A stretch of 60,431 nt of DNA from Clostridia bacterium (lineage in GTDB: Bacteria > Bacillota > Clostridia > Lachnospirales > Lachnospiraceae), in contig QKAS01000042.1 of assembly GCA_003246295.1 (NCBI GenBank), positions 1 through 60,431 of the forward strand, in the 5' to 3' direction. Positions 27,718 through 36,305 of the stretch are shown here, in pieces; position 1 is the first letter of the stretch, and each line of letters starts with the position of its first letter. The notes under the pieces were generated by a model. That model was not told the origin of the DNA and did no database searches. It worked only from the letters and a program-made list of their open reading frames with translations. The translations under genes and the position numbers were made by a program.

Positions 27718-29153
27718 AATCTTTCCTCCGATACCAGTGTTTTTGCCAGTGCCATTACTTTATTACAGCATTCCTCATACTCACTTTCTCCAACGGAATC
27801 AGCAACAATTCCTGCACCAGCCTGTAGATATACATAATTTCCCTTTTTTATCATCGTTCTGATTGTGATACAAAAATCCATATTACCATTAAATCCAAGA
27901 TACCCTGTTGCACCACCATAAAGTCCACGTTTCACTTCCTCCAATTCATCTATAATTTCCATGGCTCGTATTTTGGGTGCCCCACTCAATGTTCCTGCTG
28001 GCAAAAACGCTGAAATCAAATCTACCGGATGATACATCTCTCTCCTTTTGCCTTCTACTAAGGAAACCAGATGCATCACATGTGAGTAATTTTGAACCTT
28101 CATAAAATCTGTCACTTTCACAGTCCCAAATTCTGCGATTCTACCCATATCATTTCTGGCAAGGTCCACTAACATGACATGCTCTGCACGTTCTTTCTCA
28201 TCTTCTAGAAGTTCTTTTGCAAGTGCTTTGTCTTCTTGGTCAGTTCTTCCTCTTCTTCTTGTTCCTGCAATTGGACACGTATATACTTTCTGGTCTGTCT
28301 GCTTCACTAACATTTCAGGACTGCTTCCAATGATTTCAAATGTTCCAAAATTAAAATAATATAGATAGGGTGAAGGATTCAGTTCCCTAAGTTCCTTATA
28401 TAATGCAATTCCTGTTTGTACAGTCTCTATCGTCCAACGTTGTGAAAGCACTGTTTGAAAAATATGCCCTTCTTTGATATATTCCTTAATCCGGTCAACT
28501 TTGTCACAATACTGCGTAACGCTGTCAGTTTTATATATGATACTTCCATCTCTTGTAAAGGCCGCCTCTTTATGATGTGACGTTTTAAATACTTCATCTG
28601 CAAGTTCTTCTGCTTTTTTTTCTCCTCGCAGCCGTCCCTGTGCATTGTCATCATCAAGCACAACTGCTGTGAGGGTTTCTGCCATATGATCAATAACAAT
28701 AAACTCTGTCACTAACATGAGCTGTATGGTTTCTAGTCCTATTTCGTCTGGATTTTCATCCGGAAGTATTTCCAGATATCTTACGAAATCATAGCCAATA
28801 CTGCCTACAAGTCCACCGATCATTGTGAGTTCTCCCGGATCCTTTTGAACATCATATCTATTGAAAAGAACCTTTAACGCATCAATTGGATTTCCTAAAA
28901 TCTCTTCTTTCGTTCCATCTCTATACTGAATCAATAGCCCTTTTCTTGTAGATGAGACCAGTGCCTTTGGATCCACTCCAAAAAACGAATATCTATCATA
29001 GTTTTTATCATAGCTTTCCAATAAAAAGCTGATATGATCTTTCGCAATGCCCTGAAACATGGATATTGCAGACTCATCCACAATACTGACTGTCTTTTTA
29101 TATGCACGATATTTTTTTTGCTCTGCATATCCTTCTTTTTGAAATTGTTCCAT
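27714..29153 (-). CDS. trpE: anthranilate synthase component I
   Basis: Converts chorismate to anthranilate with TrpG. About 479 residues. The tryptophan feedback element LLES is present near residue 46 (HISFLLESYDKN), with PYLYYFNFGTFEIIGSSPEM, GTRRRGRT, the Mg2+/chorismate segments LVDLARNDMGR, and AGTLSGAPKIRAMEIIDELE. The ATG 29151-29153 with AGGAGG 7 nt upstream is preferred over a GTG one codon earlier. First gene after the Trp T-box. Confidence 0.97.
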   Translation of the reverse strand: MEQFQKEGYAEQKKYRAYKKTVSIVDESAISMFQGIAKDHISFLLESYDKNYDRYSFFGVDPKALVSSTRKGLLIQYRDGTKEEILGNPIDALKVLFNRYDVQKDPGELTMIGGLVGSIGYDFVRYLEILPDENPDEIGLETIQLMLVTEFIVIDHMAETLTAVVLDDDNAQGRLRGEKKAEELADEVFKTSHHKEAAFTRDGSIIYKTDSVTQYCDKVDRIKEYIKEGHIFQTVLSQRWTIETVQTGIALYKELRELNPSPYLYYFNFGTFEIIGSSPEMLVKQTDQKVYTCPIAGTRRRGRTDQEDKALAKELLEDEKERAEHVMLVDLARNDMGRIAEFGTVKVTDFMKVQNYSHVMHLVSLVEGKRREMYHPVDLISAFLPAGTLSGAPKIRAMEIIDELEEVKRGLYGGATGYLGFNGNMDFCITIRTMIKKGNYVYLQAGAGIVADSVGESEYEECCNKVMALAKTLVSEERL

Positions 29154-29185
29154 CACAGCTCCTCCTCGATTCTATTAATGACATA

Positions 29186-29530
29186 AAAAAAGGACACACC
29201 CCTGCTTTACGCAGGGACATGTCCTAACACGCGGTGCCACCCTGTTTGAATTCTTATGTGGGTAAAAAAGTATAAAAAAAAGACACCTCCCTATGGAAAT
29301 GTCTGCCACCATTCGAATTCATCTTAACCAGATACAGAAGCCACTATGCCTCGATATCCTTCTCCTGTAACGTAGAGATTACGGCCGCGGATACTTGCAT
29401 CTGCTTTTCCCTGGCATCTCACAAACCCATTCCTAAAAGTGAACCATGTATACTTCCACCCATCGTATACTCTCTGTAATGTTTCTTCTTTCAGTACTCT
29501 TTTTGATCATTGATTTTATCTGTTTAATTG
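29186..29530 (-). promoter_or_regulatory. Trp-specific T-box riboswitch of the trp operon
   Basis: On the minus strand the T-box core AGGGTGGCACCGCG (29231-29244) is followed by the terminator hairpin 29193-29225 and a T7 run (29186-29192). Stem I is recognisable: distal hairpin GTATAC...GTATAC (about 29453-29475) with the loop GATGGGTGGAA, and the specifier UGG (29427-29429) in the context GGAAUGGG. Uncharged tRNA-Trp should allow read-through into trpE. An extra 9-bp hairpin with T7 (29275-29303) lies between stem I and the T-box core. Confidence 0.93.
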
Positions 29531-29535
29531 GTGAA

Positions 29536-29564
29536 ATTGTATCACTTCTTATATCTACTGTCAA
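29536..29564 (-). promoter_or_regulatory. trp operon promoter
   Basis: TTGACA (29559-29564), 17-bp spacer, TACAAT (29536-29541), directly upstream of the T-box leader. Confidence 0.85.
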
Positions 29565-29584
29565 TCTACTTTCTTCAATTTCTC

Positions 29585-29612
29585 TTGCATTTTCGTTCTA
29601 TTCATGTAAAAT
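29585..29612 (+). promoter_or_regulatory. candidate promoter of the ABC-F gene
   Basis: TTGCAT (29585-29590), 16-bp spacer, TAAAAT (29607-29612), divergent from the trp promoter. The 5' leader of about 85 nt shows no clear regulatory structure. Confidence 0.4.
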
Positions 29613-29703
29613 ATAAGCGGTGGCATAAGGCAGTCTGGAAAACAAAATCTGTCAGTATGCTTCTAAACTAAAAATGTGATAACGATGAAAGAAAGGTCAT
29701 ACT

Positions 29704-31341
29704 ATGATAAGTGCAAATAATGTAACCCTGAGAATCGGAAAGAAAGCCCTGTTCGAAGATGTAAATATCAAATTTACTGAAGGAAACTGTTATGGACTGA
29801 TTGGTGCTAATGGTGCAGGTAAATCAACATTTCTAAAGATTTTATCCGGGAAACTGGAAACAACGAATGGAGATATTGTGATTACACCAGGACAACGTCT
29901 TTCCTTTTTAGAACAGGATCATTTTAAATATGATGAGTTCCCTGTCCTTGATGTTGTTGTAATGGGAAATGCAAGATTATACCAGATTATGAAAGAAAAA
30001 GAAGCTATTTACGCAAAAGAGGATTTTACTGACGAAGATGGCATTCGCGCAAGTGAACTGGAAGGTGAATTTGCTGAAATGGATGGATGGGAAGCTGAAT
30101 CCAACGCTGCTTCCTTATTAAATGGACTCGGCATTTCCTCCGACATCCATTATTCTCTGTTAAAAGATCTCAATGGTAGTGAAAAAGTAAAAGTATTGCT
30201 TGCAAAAGCGCTGTTTGGTAATCCTGACATTCTGCTACTTGATGAGCCTACCAACCATTTGGATTTGGATGCCATTGCATGGCTGGAAGAATTCCTGATC
30301 AATTTTGAAAATACTGTAATCGTAGTATCTCATGATCGTTATTTTTTAAATAAAGTATGTACGCATACCGCAGATATTGATTATGGTAAGATTCAGCTTT
30401 ACTCCGGAAACTATGATTTCTGGTATGAATCAAGTCAGTTGCTTGTAAAACAGATGAAAGAAGCAAATAAGAAAAAAGAAGAAAAAATCAAAGAGCTTCA
30501 GGAATTTATCTCCCGCTTCTCTGCAAATGCCTCTAAATCGAAACAGGCTACTTCAAGAAAAAAAGCGCTTGAAAAAATTGAACTTGATGACATTCGCCCT
30601 TCCAGCAGAAAATATCCATATATTGACTTCCGTCCTGACCGTGAAATTGGAAATGAAGTTCTTACTGTTGAAGGAATCAGTAAAACTGTGAATGGTGAAA
30701 AAGTTCTGAACAATATCTCTTTCATTTTGAATAAAGATGACAAAGTAGCATTTGTAGGTGGTAATGAACTTGCAAAAACAACACTTTTCAAAATCCTGAC
30801 AGGAGAACTTGAGCCAGATGAAGGTACTTACAAATGGGGCATAACAACGACACAGGCTTACTTCCCAAAAGACAGTACAGAAGAATTTGACAACGACTAT
30901 ACGATTACAGAATGGCTGACCGGATATTCACCCGTCAAAGACGTAACTTATGTAAGAGGTTTCCTTGGACGTATGCTCTTCCCTGGTGAAGATGGTGTTA
31001 AAAAAGTAAAAATATTGTCCGGTGGTGAGAAAGTACGCTGTCTGTTATCCAAAATGATGATTTCTGGTGCAAATGTCCTTATTCTTGATGAGCCTACCAA
31101 TCATCTTGATATGGAATCTATCACAGCTTTAAATAATGGTATTGTTAAATTCCCTGGCGTTTTGTTATTTGCTTCCCATGATCATCAGATTGTCCAGACG
31201 ACGGCTAACAGAATTATTGAGTTACTTCCAGATGGAACTATGATCGATAAAATTACAACCTATGATGAATATCTTGAAAATGATGAATTTGCACGTAAGA
31301 GATTCGTATATAACGCGGAGAAAGAAGACGATGAAGACTAA
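29704..31341 (+). CDS. ABC-F family ATPase (ribosome-associated, YbiT/YkpA-like)
   Basis: Soluble protein of 545 residues with two ABC ATPase domains and no membrane part; ABC-F proteins act on the ribosomal E site. Domain 1: Walker A GANGAGKST, a divergent signature (LNGSEKVKV in place of LSGGQ), Walker B LLLDEPTNHLD. Domain 2: an unusual P-loop GGNELAKTT, signature LSGGEKVR, Walker B LILDEPTNHLD. The inter-domain linker about 240-300 is short and Lys-rich (KEANKKKEEKIKELQEF), and not of the long antibiotic-resistance type, so a housekeeping translation role is more likely than drug resistance. Confidence 0.9.
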   Translation: MISANNVTLRIGKKALFEDVNIKFTEGNCYGLIGANGAGKSTFLKILSGKLETTNGDIVITPGQRLSFLEQDHFKYDEFPVLDVVVMGNARLYQIMKEKEAIYAKEDFTDEDGIRASELEGEFAEMDGWEAESNAASLLNGLGISSDIHYSLLKDLNGSEKVKVLLAKALFGNPDILLLDEPTNHLDLDAIAWLEEFLINFENTVIVVSHDRYFLNKVCTHTADIDYGKIQLYSGNYDFWYESSQLLVKQMKEANKKKEEKIKELQEFISRFSANASKSKQATSRKKALEKIELDDIRPSSRKYPYIDFRPDREIGNEVLTVEGISKTVNGEKVLNNISFILNKDDKVAFVGGNELAKTTLFKILTGELEPDEGTYKWGITTTQAYFPKDSTEEFDNDYTITEWLTGYSPVKDVTYVRGFLGRMLFPGEDGVKKVKILSGGEKVRCLLSKMMISGANVLILDEPTNHLDMESITALNNGIVKFPGVLLFASHDHQIVQTTANRIIELLPDGTMIDKITTYDEYLENDEFARKRFVYNAEKEDDED

Positions 31342-32203
31342 TTTAAAAATCGTTGATCTGCATGTACATTCCACCAGGTCTGATGGTTCCATGAAACCGT
31401 CAGACCTGGTGGAATATGCTATACAAAAGGGACTTATGGCATTTGCATTGACAGATCATGATACAACTGCAGGTATTGAAGAAGCAATTAACGCTGCCAG
31501 GGGTCGCGAAATTGAAGTTATTCCGGGAATAGAACTTTCCACAGAATACAAAGGAAGAGATATCCATATTCTTGGGCTTTATCTACCCTATTCTAATTTG
31601 GATTTTCAACAGAAATTAACACGATTCCTTGATTCAAGAACCGTTCGTAATCATAAGATGTGTCATGCACTGAATGAGCACGGTATTGATATTCAGTACG
31701 ATGCCTTATTAGAGCTCTTTCCAGATTCTGTGATCACAAGAGCCCATTACGCAGAATACTTGTTGATGAAAGGACATGTAAAAAGCAGAAATGAGGCTTT
31801 TGATCGTTTTATTGGTGATTATGCCCCATGTTTTGTCCCACGCGAAAAGATTACTCCATTGCAGGCGATTACACTTATACTGGAATTTGGTGGAATTCCA
31901 ATCCTGGCACACCCACTTTTATACCATATGGGAAACGATGCACTGGATGAACTGGTCTCTCTTCTTGCCACTCATGGTCTGGTCGGTCTTGAAGCTGTAT
32001 ATTGTACAAACAGCGCAGCTGATGAACGTCAGATGCGTGCCCTGGCTAAAAAATATAATCTTGCCATTAGCGGCGGTTCTGACTTTCACGGCACAGCAAA
32101 ACCTGGTCTGGATCTCGCGATAGGATATGGCAGTTTGAAGATTCCATCAACCATACTGGATGAACTAAAACTTGCTGCAGAAATGAAAAGGAAGAAACAA
32201 TGA
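31331..32203 (+). CDS. PHP-domain phosphoesterase (TrpH/RNase AM-like)
   Basis: Metal-dependent phosphoesterase of 290 residues; related enzymes degrade nucleoside 3',5'-bisphosphate or short RNA 5' ends. PHP motifs: DLHVHSTRSDG, LTDHDTT, GIELST, an inserted helical region 100-180, LAHPLLY and SGGSDFHG. The start is ATG 31331-31333 (GGAG about 10 nt upstream), overlapping the ABC-F stop by 11 nt; upstream in-frame ATGs lie inside ABC-F. Bases 31368-31415, inside codons 13-29, form a 21-bp hairpin. It overlaps the HAD gene as ATGA. Confidence 0.88.
   Translation: MKTNLKIVDLHVHSTRSDGSMKPSDLVEYAIQKGLMAFALTDHDTTAGIEEAINAARGREIEVIPGIELSTEYKGRDIHILGLYLPYSNLDFQQKLTRFLDSRTVRNHKMCHALNEHGIDIQYDALLELFPDSVITRAHYAEYLLMKGHVKSRNEAFDRFIGDYAPCFVPREKITPLQAITLILEFGGIPILAHPLLYHMGNDALDELVSLLATHGLVGLEAVYCTNSAADERQMRALAKKYNLAISGGSDFHGTAKPGLDLAIGYGSLKIPSTILDELKLAAEMKRKKQ
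31368..31415 (+). other. 21-bp hairpin inside the 5' end of the PHP coding sequence
   Basis: Bases 31368-31383 and 31400-31415 are perfect 16-bp inverted copies; the stem continues through a T-G pair (31384/31399) and GGTT/AACC, with a six-base loop CCATGA. There is no T-run after it. It starts 27 nt after the ABC-F stop codon. Confidence 0.85.
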
Positions 32204-33012
32204 GTAAAATATTATTTACCGATTTGGATGGAACACTCTTAAATGATAAAAAAACAATTTCTGAACCTTTAAAAAAAGCATTGTTTCAGTTATTGAAAAA
32301 TGGAAATAAGCTTGTATTATCCTCCGGACGACCCTTTGACAGCATTGCGGCTGTTAAAGAACACCTTGAGTTACCTAATGAGAATGTATACATCAGTGCC
32401 TATAATGGAAGCTATGTTGTTGATTGTTCCACCGGAGAAGTCCTGGTTGAAAAACGAGTTTCAATTGATGATATTCTTCATATTTCAGATGTTGCAGGAC
32501 AGATGGGAATCCATTGTCATACCTATACAGAAACACACATCGTCTCAAAATCAGAAACACCTGAACTTAAGTTTTATCGGCAGACAATCAAACTTCCTCT
32601 GATTCTCTCATCAGACTGGAAAAGCACATTAACAAAAGATCCTTTTAAAGCACTTGCAGTAGATCTGCATCACCATGAACGACTTGTTGCATTCATTGAA
32701 GCACTGCGCACTTGGGCTGATGGAAAAATCATGATGGTCTTTTCTAATCCAAGTTATCTTGAATTTTTACCTGCCAGCTCAGGAAAGGGAGAGGCCCTAA
32801 AGGCTGTCTGTGCACATCTTTCCATCCCAATCAAGGATTGTATGGCTGCCGGTGATGCTGAAAATGATCTGTCAATGATAGTAGCTGCTGGAACCGGAAT
32901 TGCAATGGCTAATGCAGAACCAGAATTAAAAGAAGCAGCCGACTTTGTTTCTTATCATAGCAACAATGAAGATGGACTGCTTCCCTTTATCATTTCTTTT
33001 TTTGGACTGTAA
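32200..33012 (+). CDS. Cof-type HAD-IIB phosphatase
   Basis: Cytoplasmic sugar-phosphate/FMN-type phosphatase of 270 residues: nucleophile motif FTDLDGTLL, motif II SSGRPF, a C2 cap domain about 85-190, and GDAENDLSM with the metal-binding acids. The substrate is not deducible. ATGA overlap with the PHP gene; terminator follows. Confidence 0.92.
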   Translation: MSKILFTDLDGTLLNDKKTISEPLKKALFQLLKNGNKLVLSSGRPFDSIAAVKEHLELPNENVYISAYNGSYVVDCSTGEVLVEKRVSIDDILHISDVAGQMGIHCHTYTETHIVSKSETPELKFYRQTIKLPLILSSDWKSTLTKDPFKALAVDLHHHERLVAFIEALRTWADGKIMMVFSNPSYLEFLPASSGKGEALKAVCAHLSIPIKDCMAAGDAENDLSMIVAAGTGIAMANAEPELKEAADFVSYHSNNEDGLLPFIISFFGL

Positions 33013-33018
33013 TAAAAA

Positions 33019-33052
33019 AACATCTCCTGTCAATGACTGGAGATGTTTTATT
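33019..33052. terminator. bidirectional terminator
   Basis: AACATCTCC (33019-33027) pairs with GGAGATGTT (33039-33047); T-rich on both sides (TTTATTTATT on plus, T7 on minus). Shared by the HAD gene and the convergent acidic-protein gene. Confidence 0.85.
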
Positions 33053-33054
33053 TA

Positions 33055-33318
33055 TTAACCTGCTACGATCAAATATCTGCCGTCGCCAACATCAAAAACT
33101 TCTGCTGCTTCAAGAATCTCTTCTTCGTCCTGTCCGGCAATATCTATGCCTTCTTCTTCAAAGTACTCTATTACTTCGCTGACAGAATTTACGACAACTG
33201 CCATACATTCTTCCAGGTAAGCTTCTGCTTCTTCAAGATTGCTCACAACATCTTCAGGAAATAGTTGTGACTGGTTCTCTAAAAAACAAGCCAAAACCGC
33301 ATCATCAAACTCGTGCAT
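33055..33318 (-). CDS. small, very acidic protein of unknown function
   Basis: 87 residues with 25 Asp/Glu, one Arg and no Lys; begins MHEFDDAVLACFLENQ and ends GDGRYLIVAG. No signal peptide or membrane segment. A strong ribosome site (AGGAGGGAG) and a near-consensus promoter show it is a real, probably well-expressed gene. I do not recognise a characterised family. It stands alone between two convergent/tandem terminable units. Confidence 0.8.
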   Translation of the reverse strand: MHEFDDAVLACFLENQSQLFPEDVVSNLEEAEAYLEECMAVVVNSVSEVIEYFEEEGIDIAGQDEEEILEAAEVFDVGDGRYLIVAG

Positions 33319-33358
33319 GTATCTCCCTCCTATCCGTAAATAATTTATTTATTTAATA

Positions 33359-33387
33359 TTTATAATATGCCACTATCTATTTGTCAA
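33359..33387 (-). promoter_or_regulatory. promoter of the acidic-protein gene
   Basis: TTGACA (33382-33387), 17-bp spacer, TATAAA (33359-33364), about 40 nt upstream of the start. Confidence 0.8.
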
Positions 33388-33468
33388 TGCATATCAATAC
33401 GATTTTTAAAATCAGATTAATTCACGGATTTGCAGACTATTTAAGTATCTTTCCACTTGTTTTTTACA

Positions 33469-34122
33469 TTATAAATAAGTAAGTGCTTCCAGCGGATTTT
33501 TTATGATGGCATCTGCTCCATTTTCTATTAATTCAGCTTCTTCACGGAATCCCCAAAGTACACCTAAGGTATAGGCACCCGCCGATTTCCCTGTTTGCAT
33601 ATCTGTACCTGTATCACCCAGATATAGAACTTCTTCCATCGTGCAGTCTGCCTGTTCAACGATTGCAAAAACACCATCCGGACTTGGTTTTTTAGGCATA
33701 TCTTCCATTTGCCCTCTGACAATATCAAACATAGTATTCCCAAATAAAGATTCTATGACTTCAATCGTTCTTAAATGCGGTTTATTGGAAAGAACTGCCG
33801 TCTTGATACCTTTCCTCTTTAATTCTATTAAAAGCTCTGGAATCCCTTCATATGGCTTCACCTGATACATGCAATATTCTTTGAATATCGTTTCATAATT
33901 TTTTTTAACAGCTTCGTAGTGTTGCATCTCTTTGTCTCCAGCAGCCTCTAACATTCTTTGGACGAGAACCGCGACTCCATCACCAACAAAATATTTATAA
34001 TCCTCATGTCCGAAACTGGGGAGTCCTTCTTTAAAAAGTGCATCATTCCCACAATAGGTAATAGATTCTATAGAATCAGCTAAAGTTCCATCCAGGTCAA
34101 ATATAACTAGTTTTTTATTCAT
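33469..34122 (-). CDS. HAD-IA phosphatase, phosphoglycolate phosphatase-like
   Basis: About 217 residues: FDLDGTLADS nucleophile motif, a helical C1 cap (about 18-90), VLSNKPH (motif II) and YLGDTGTDMQTG (motif IV). Close to Gph/PpaX; PpaX-type pyrophosphatase activity is possible given the polyphosphate genes upstream. The start ATG 34120-34122 is preferred to one two codons earlier. It follows ppk1 by 27 nt in the same direction. Confidence 0.88.
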   Translation of the reverse strand: MNKKLVIFDLDGTLADSIESITYCGNDALFKEGLPSFGHEDYKYFVGDGVAVLVQRMLEAAGDKEMQHYEAVKKNYETIFKEYCMYQVKPYEGIPELLIELKRKGIKTAVLSNKPHLRTIEVIESLFGNTMFDIVRGQMEDMPKKPSPDGVFAIVEQADCTMEEVLYLGDTGTDMQTGKSAGAYTLGVLWGFREEAELIENGADAIIKNPLEALTYL

Positions 34123-34149
34123 TATCATTCCATCTTTTCTTAATATTTA

Positions 34150-36282
34150 TTATGACTCTTCAATATGTGTTTCCGGTATGAAAACTCTGTTGTTTATGAA
34201 TTCAGCCTCTTTTGGCTTGCCAGCCTCCATTGCCTCAAGACAAAATGCCATTTGTGAATCAAAAGATTCCTTTCCTCTTCTGTCTATTTTCTCATAGGTC
34301 CCATCTGGCATCAGAATATGTGCTTTCATATTATCCCTTAACTGCCATTCAAGGATATGAAGTATCTGATCCTGCAATTCTTTTTTTTCAACTGGAAACA
34401 GAATCTCGACTCGTCGTTCCAGATTCCTTGGCATCCAGTCCGCACTTCCCATATATATTTCATATTTTCCAGCATTTTCAAAATAAAATATCCTTGAATG
34501 CTCAAGGAAATTTCCAACTATGGATCGAACTGTAATCGTCTCGCTCACACCTGGGATTCCCGTTTTCAAACTACAGATTCCTCTTACAATCAGTTCTATT
34601 TTAACACCTGCCGCACTTGCATCATAAAGTGCCTCCATAATATCTGGATCGCAAAGAGAGTTCATTTTTGCGATAATCTTCGCTGGTTTTTGATTGATTG
34701 CATTCTCTCTCTCTCGTCTGATTAAATATATGAATTTATTCTTTAACCAGAGTGGCGCCAACGATAGCTTGTTCCAACTGATTGGCTCCGAATATCCTGA
34801 AAGCATGTTAAAGACAGCAGTTGCATCCTCTCCAATTTCTTCATTGCAGGTCAAAAGACCCATATCTGTATATAATTTTGCGGTGGCATCATTATAATTT
34901 CCTGTTCCAAGATGCACATAACGTCTTATTCCATCTTCTTCTTTTCTAACAACAAGTGTTATTTTACTGTGTGTTTTTAATCCTACCAATCCATAGATAA
35001 CATGACATCCGGCCTTTTCAAGCTTCTTTGCCCAGACAATATTATTCTCTTCGTCAAATCGAGCCTTTAATTCAACCAATACAGAAACCTGTTTACCATT
35101 TTCAGCTGCCTGAGCCAGTGCCGCAATAATTGGAGAGTTACCGCTGACTCTGTAGAGTGTCTGTTTGATGGCCAGTACATGAATGTCTTTTGCCGATTGT
35201 CTGATAAATTCTACCACCGGCTCGAAAGTCTGATAAGGGTGATGCAATAGGATATCATGATTTCTGATCTGCGAAAAAACAGATTCATCCAGTAAAAGTC
35301 CTGGCACCGGCTGCGGTAAATATTTTTGATTTTTCAGATGGTCATAACCCTCAATAGAATACATCTTCATTAAGAATGTGAGATCAAGAGGCCCTGATAT
35401 ATAATAAATCTCATCACTAACGATATCTAACTCATTCTGAAGCATGGCAAGCAGCCTTTTGTCTGCTTTCTCTTCAATTTCAAGTCTGATTGCTTCTCCC
35501 CACTGTCTTTTTTTCAGCTGTCTTTCTATTTCTTTCAGAAGATCTTCTGCCTCATCCTCTTCTATTGTCAGATCCGCATTTCTCATAATCCGAAAAGGAT
35601 GCGCGCAAATAATATCATAATTCAGAAATAATTTCTGGATATTCCTTTCAATAATTTCTTCAAGCAAAATAAGTACCTTCCCCTTACCATTATGAGGAAT
35701 CGATATAATTCTGGGAAGCACGCTTGGTACCTGTACCGTCGCAAAATCCAGTTCTACTTCTCCTTTTTTGGTCACCAGCGCACCAATATTTAGAGATTTA
35801 TTGCGAATCAAAGGAAAGGGCCTCGAAGAATCCACAGCCATAGGTGTTAGTACAGGATAGACATTCTCCTGAAAATAACGATCTACGTATTCTCCCTCTT
35901 CCTGATTCAGATCTTCATGTGATTCTACAATTTTAATTCCACTCTGGCACAATGCAGGAACAAGTGATCTGTTGTAGGTTGAATACTGTTGATTCACAAG
36001 TTCATGTGTTACCCTGTTAATCAGTGTCAGTTGCTCTTTTGGCAACATTCCGGATAAATCAGGCTTTTCATAGGAAGCATGCACCATGTCTTTTAAGGAT
36101 GCAACCCGTATCATAAAAAATTCGTCAAGATTTGAAGCCGTAATACTTAAGAATTTCAAACGTTCAAAAAGCGGTATCTGTTTGTCTCTTGCTTCACTTA
36201 ATACTCTTTCATTAAATCGTACCCAACTCAATTCTCTGTTTGTATAAAAAGCTGGATTCTTAAAATCTCTTTTATTTTCCAT
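34150..36282 (-). CDS. ppk1: polyphosphate kinase 1
   Basis: Makes polyphosphate from ATP (reversibly). 710 residues with the four PPK domains: TNRELSWVRFNERVL (N), LIRNKSLNIGAL (head), HHPYQTFEPVVEFI and VYGLVGLKTHSKITLVV with the phosphohistidine region (C1), and IYMGSADWMPRNLERRVE (C2). The start is ATG 36280-36282, with AGGG 8 nt upstream; the ATG 15 nt earlier is less likely. 23 nt after ppx, so synthesis and degradation genes are co-transcribed. Confidence 0.97.
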   Translation of the reverse strand: MENKRDFKNPAFYTNRELSWVRFNERVLSEARDKQIPLFERLKFLSITASNLDEFFMIRVASLKDMVHASYEKPDLSGMLPKEQLTLINRVTHELVNQQYSTYNRSLVPALCQSGIKIVESHEDLNQEEGEYVDRYFQENVYPVLTPMAVDSSRPFPLIRNKSLNIGALVTKKGEVELDFATVQVPSVLPRIISIPHNGKGKVLILLEEIIERNIQKLFLNYDIICAHPFRIMRNADLTIEEDEAEDLLKEIERQLKKRQWGEAIRLEIEEKADKRLLAMLQNELDIVSDEIYYISGPLDLTFLMKMYSIEGYDHLKNQKYLPQPVPGLLLDESVFSQIRNHDILLHHPYQTFEPVVEFIRQSAKDIHVLAIKQTLYRVSGNSPIIAALAQAAENGKQVSVLVELKARFDEENNIVWAKKLEKAGCHVIYGLVGLKTHSKITLVVRKEEDGIRRYVHLGTGNYNDATAKLYTDMGLLTCNEEIGEDATAVFNMLSGYSEPISWNKLSLAPLWLKNKFIYLIRRERENAINQKPAKIIAKMNSLCDPDIMEALYDASAAGVKIELIVRGICSLKTGIPGVSETITVRSIVGNFLEHSRIFYFENAGKYEIYMGSADWMPRNLERRVEILFPVEKKELQDQILHILEWQLRDNMKAHILMPDGTYEKIDRRGKESFDSQMAFCLEAMEAGKPKEAEFINNRVFIPETHIEES

Positions 36283-36305
36283 GCACTCATCCCTCATTTG
36301 TACGC

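Noticed and set aside
29704..31341. Antibiotic-resistance ABC-F
   Set aside because: The inter-domain linker is short and the motifs match housekeeping-type ABC-F proteins; there is no resistance-style leader peptide or attenuator upstream.
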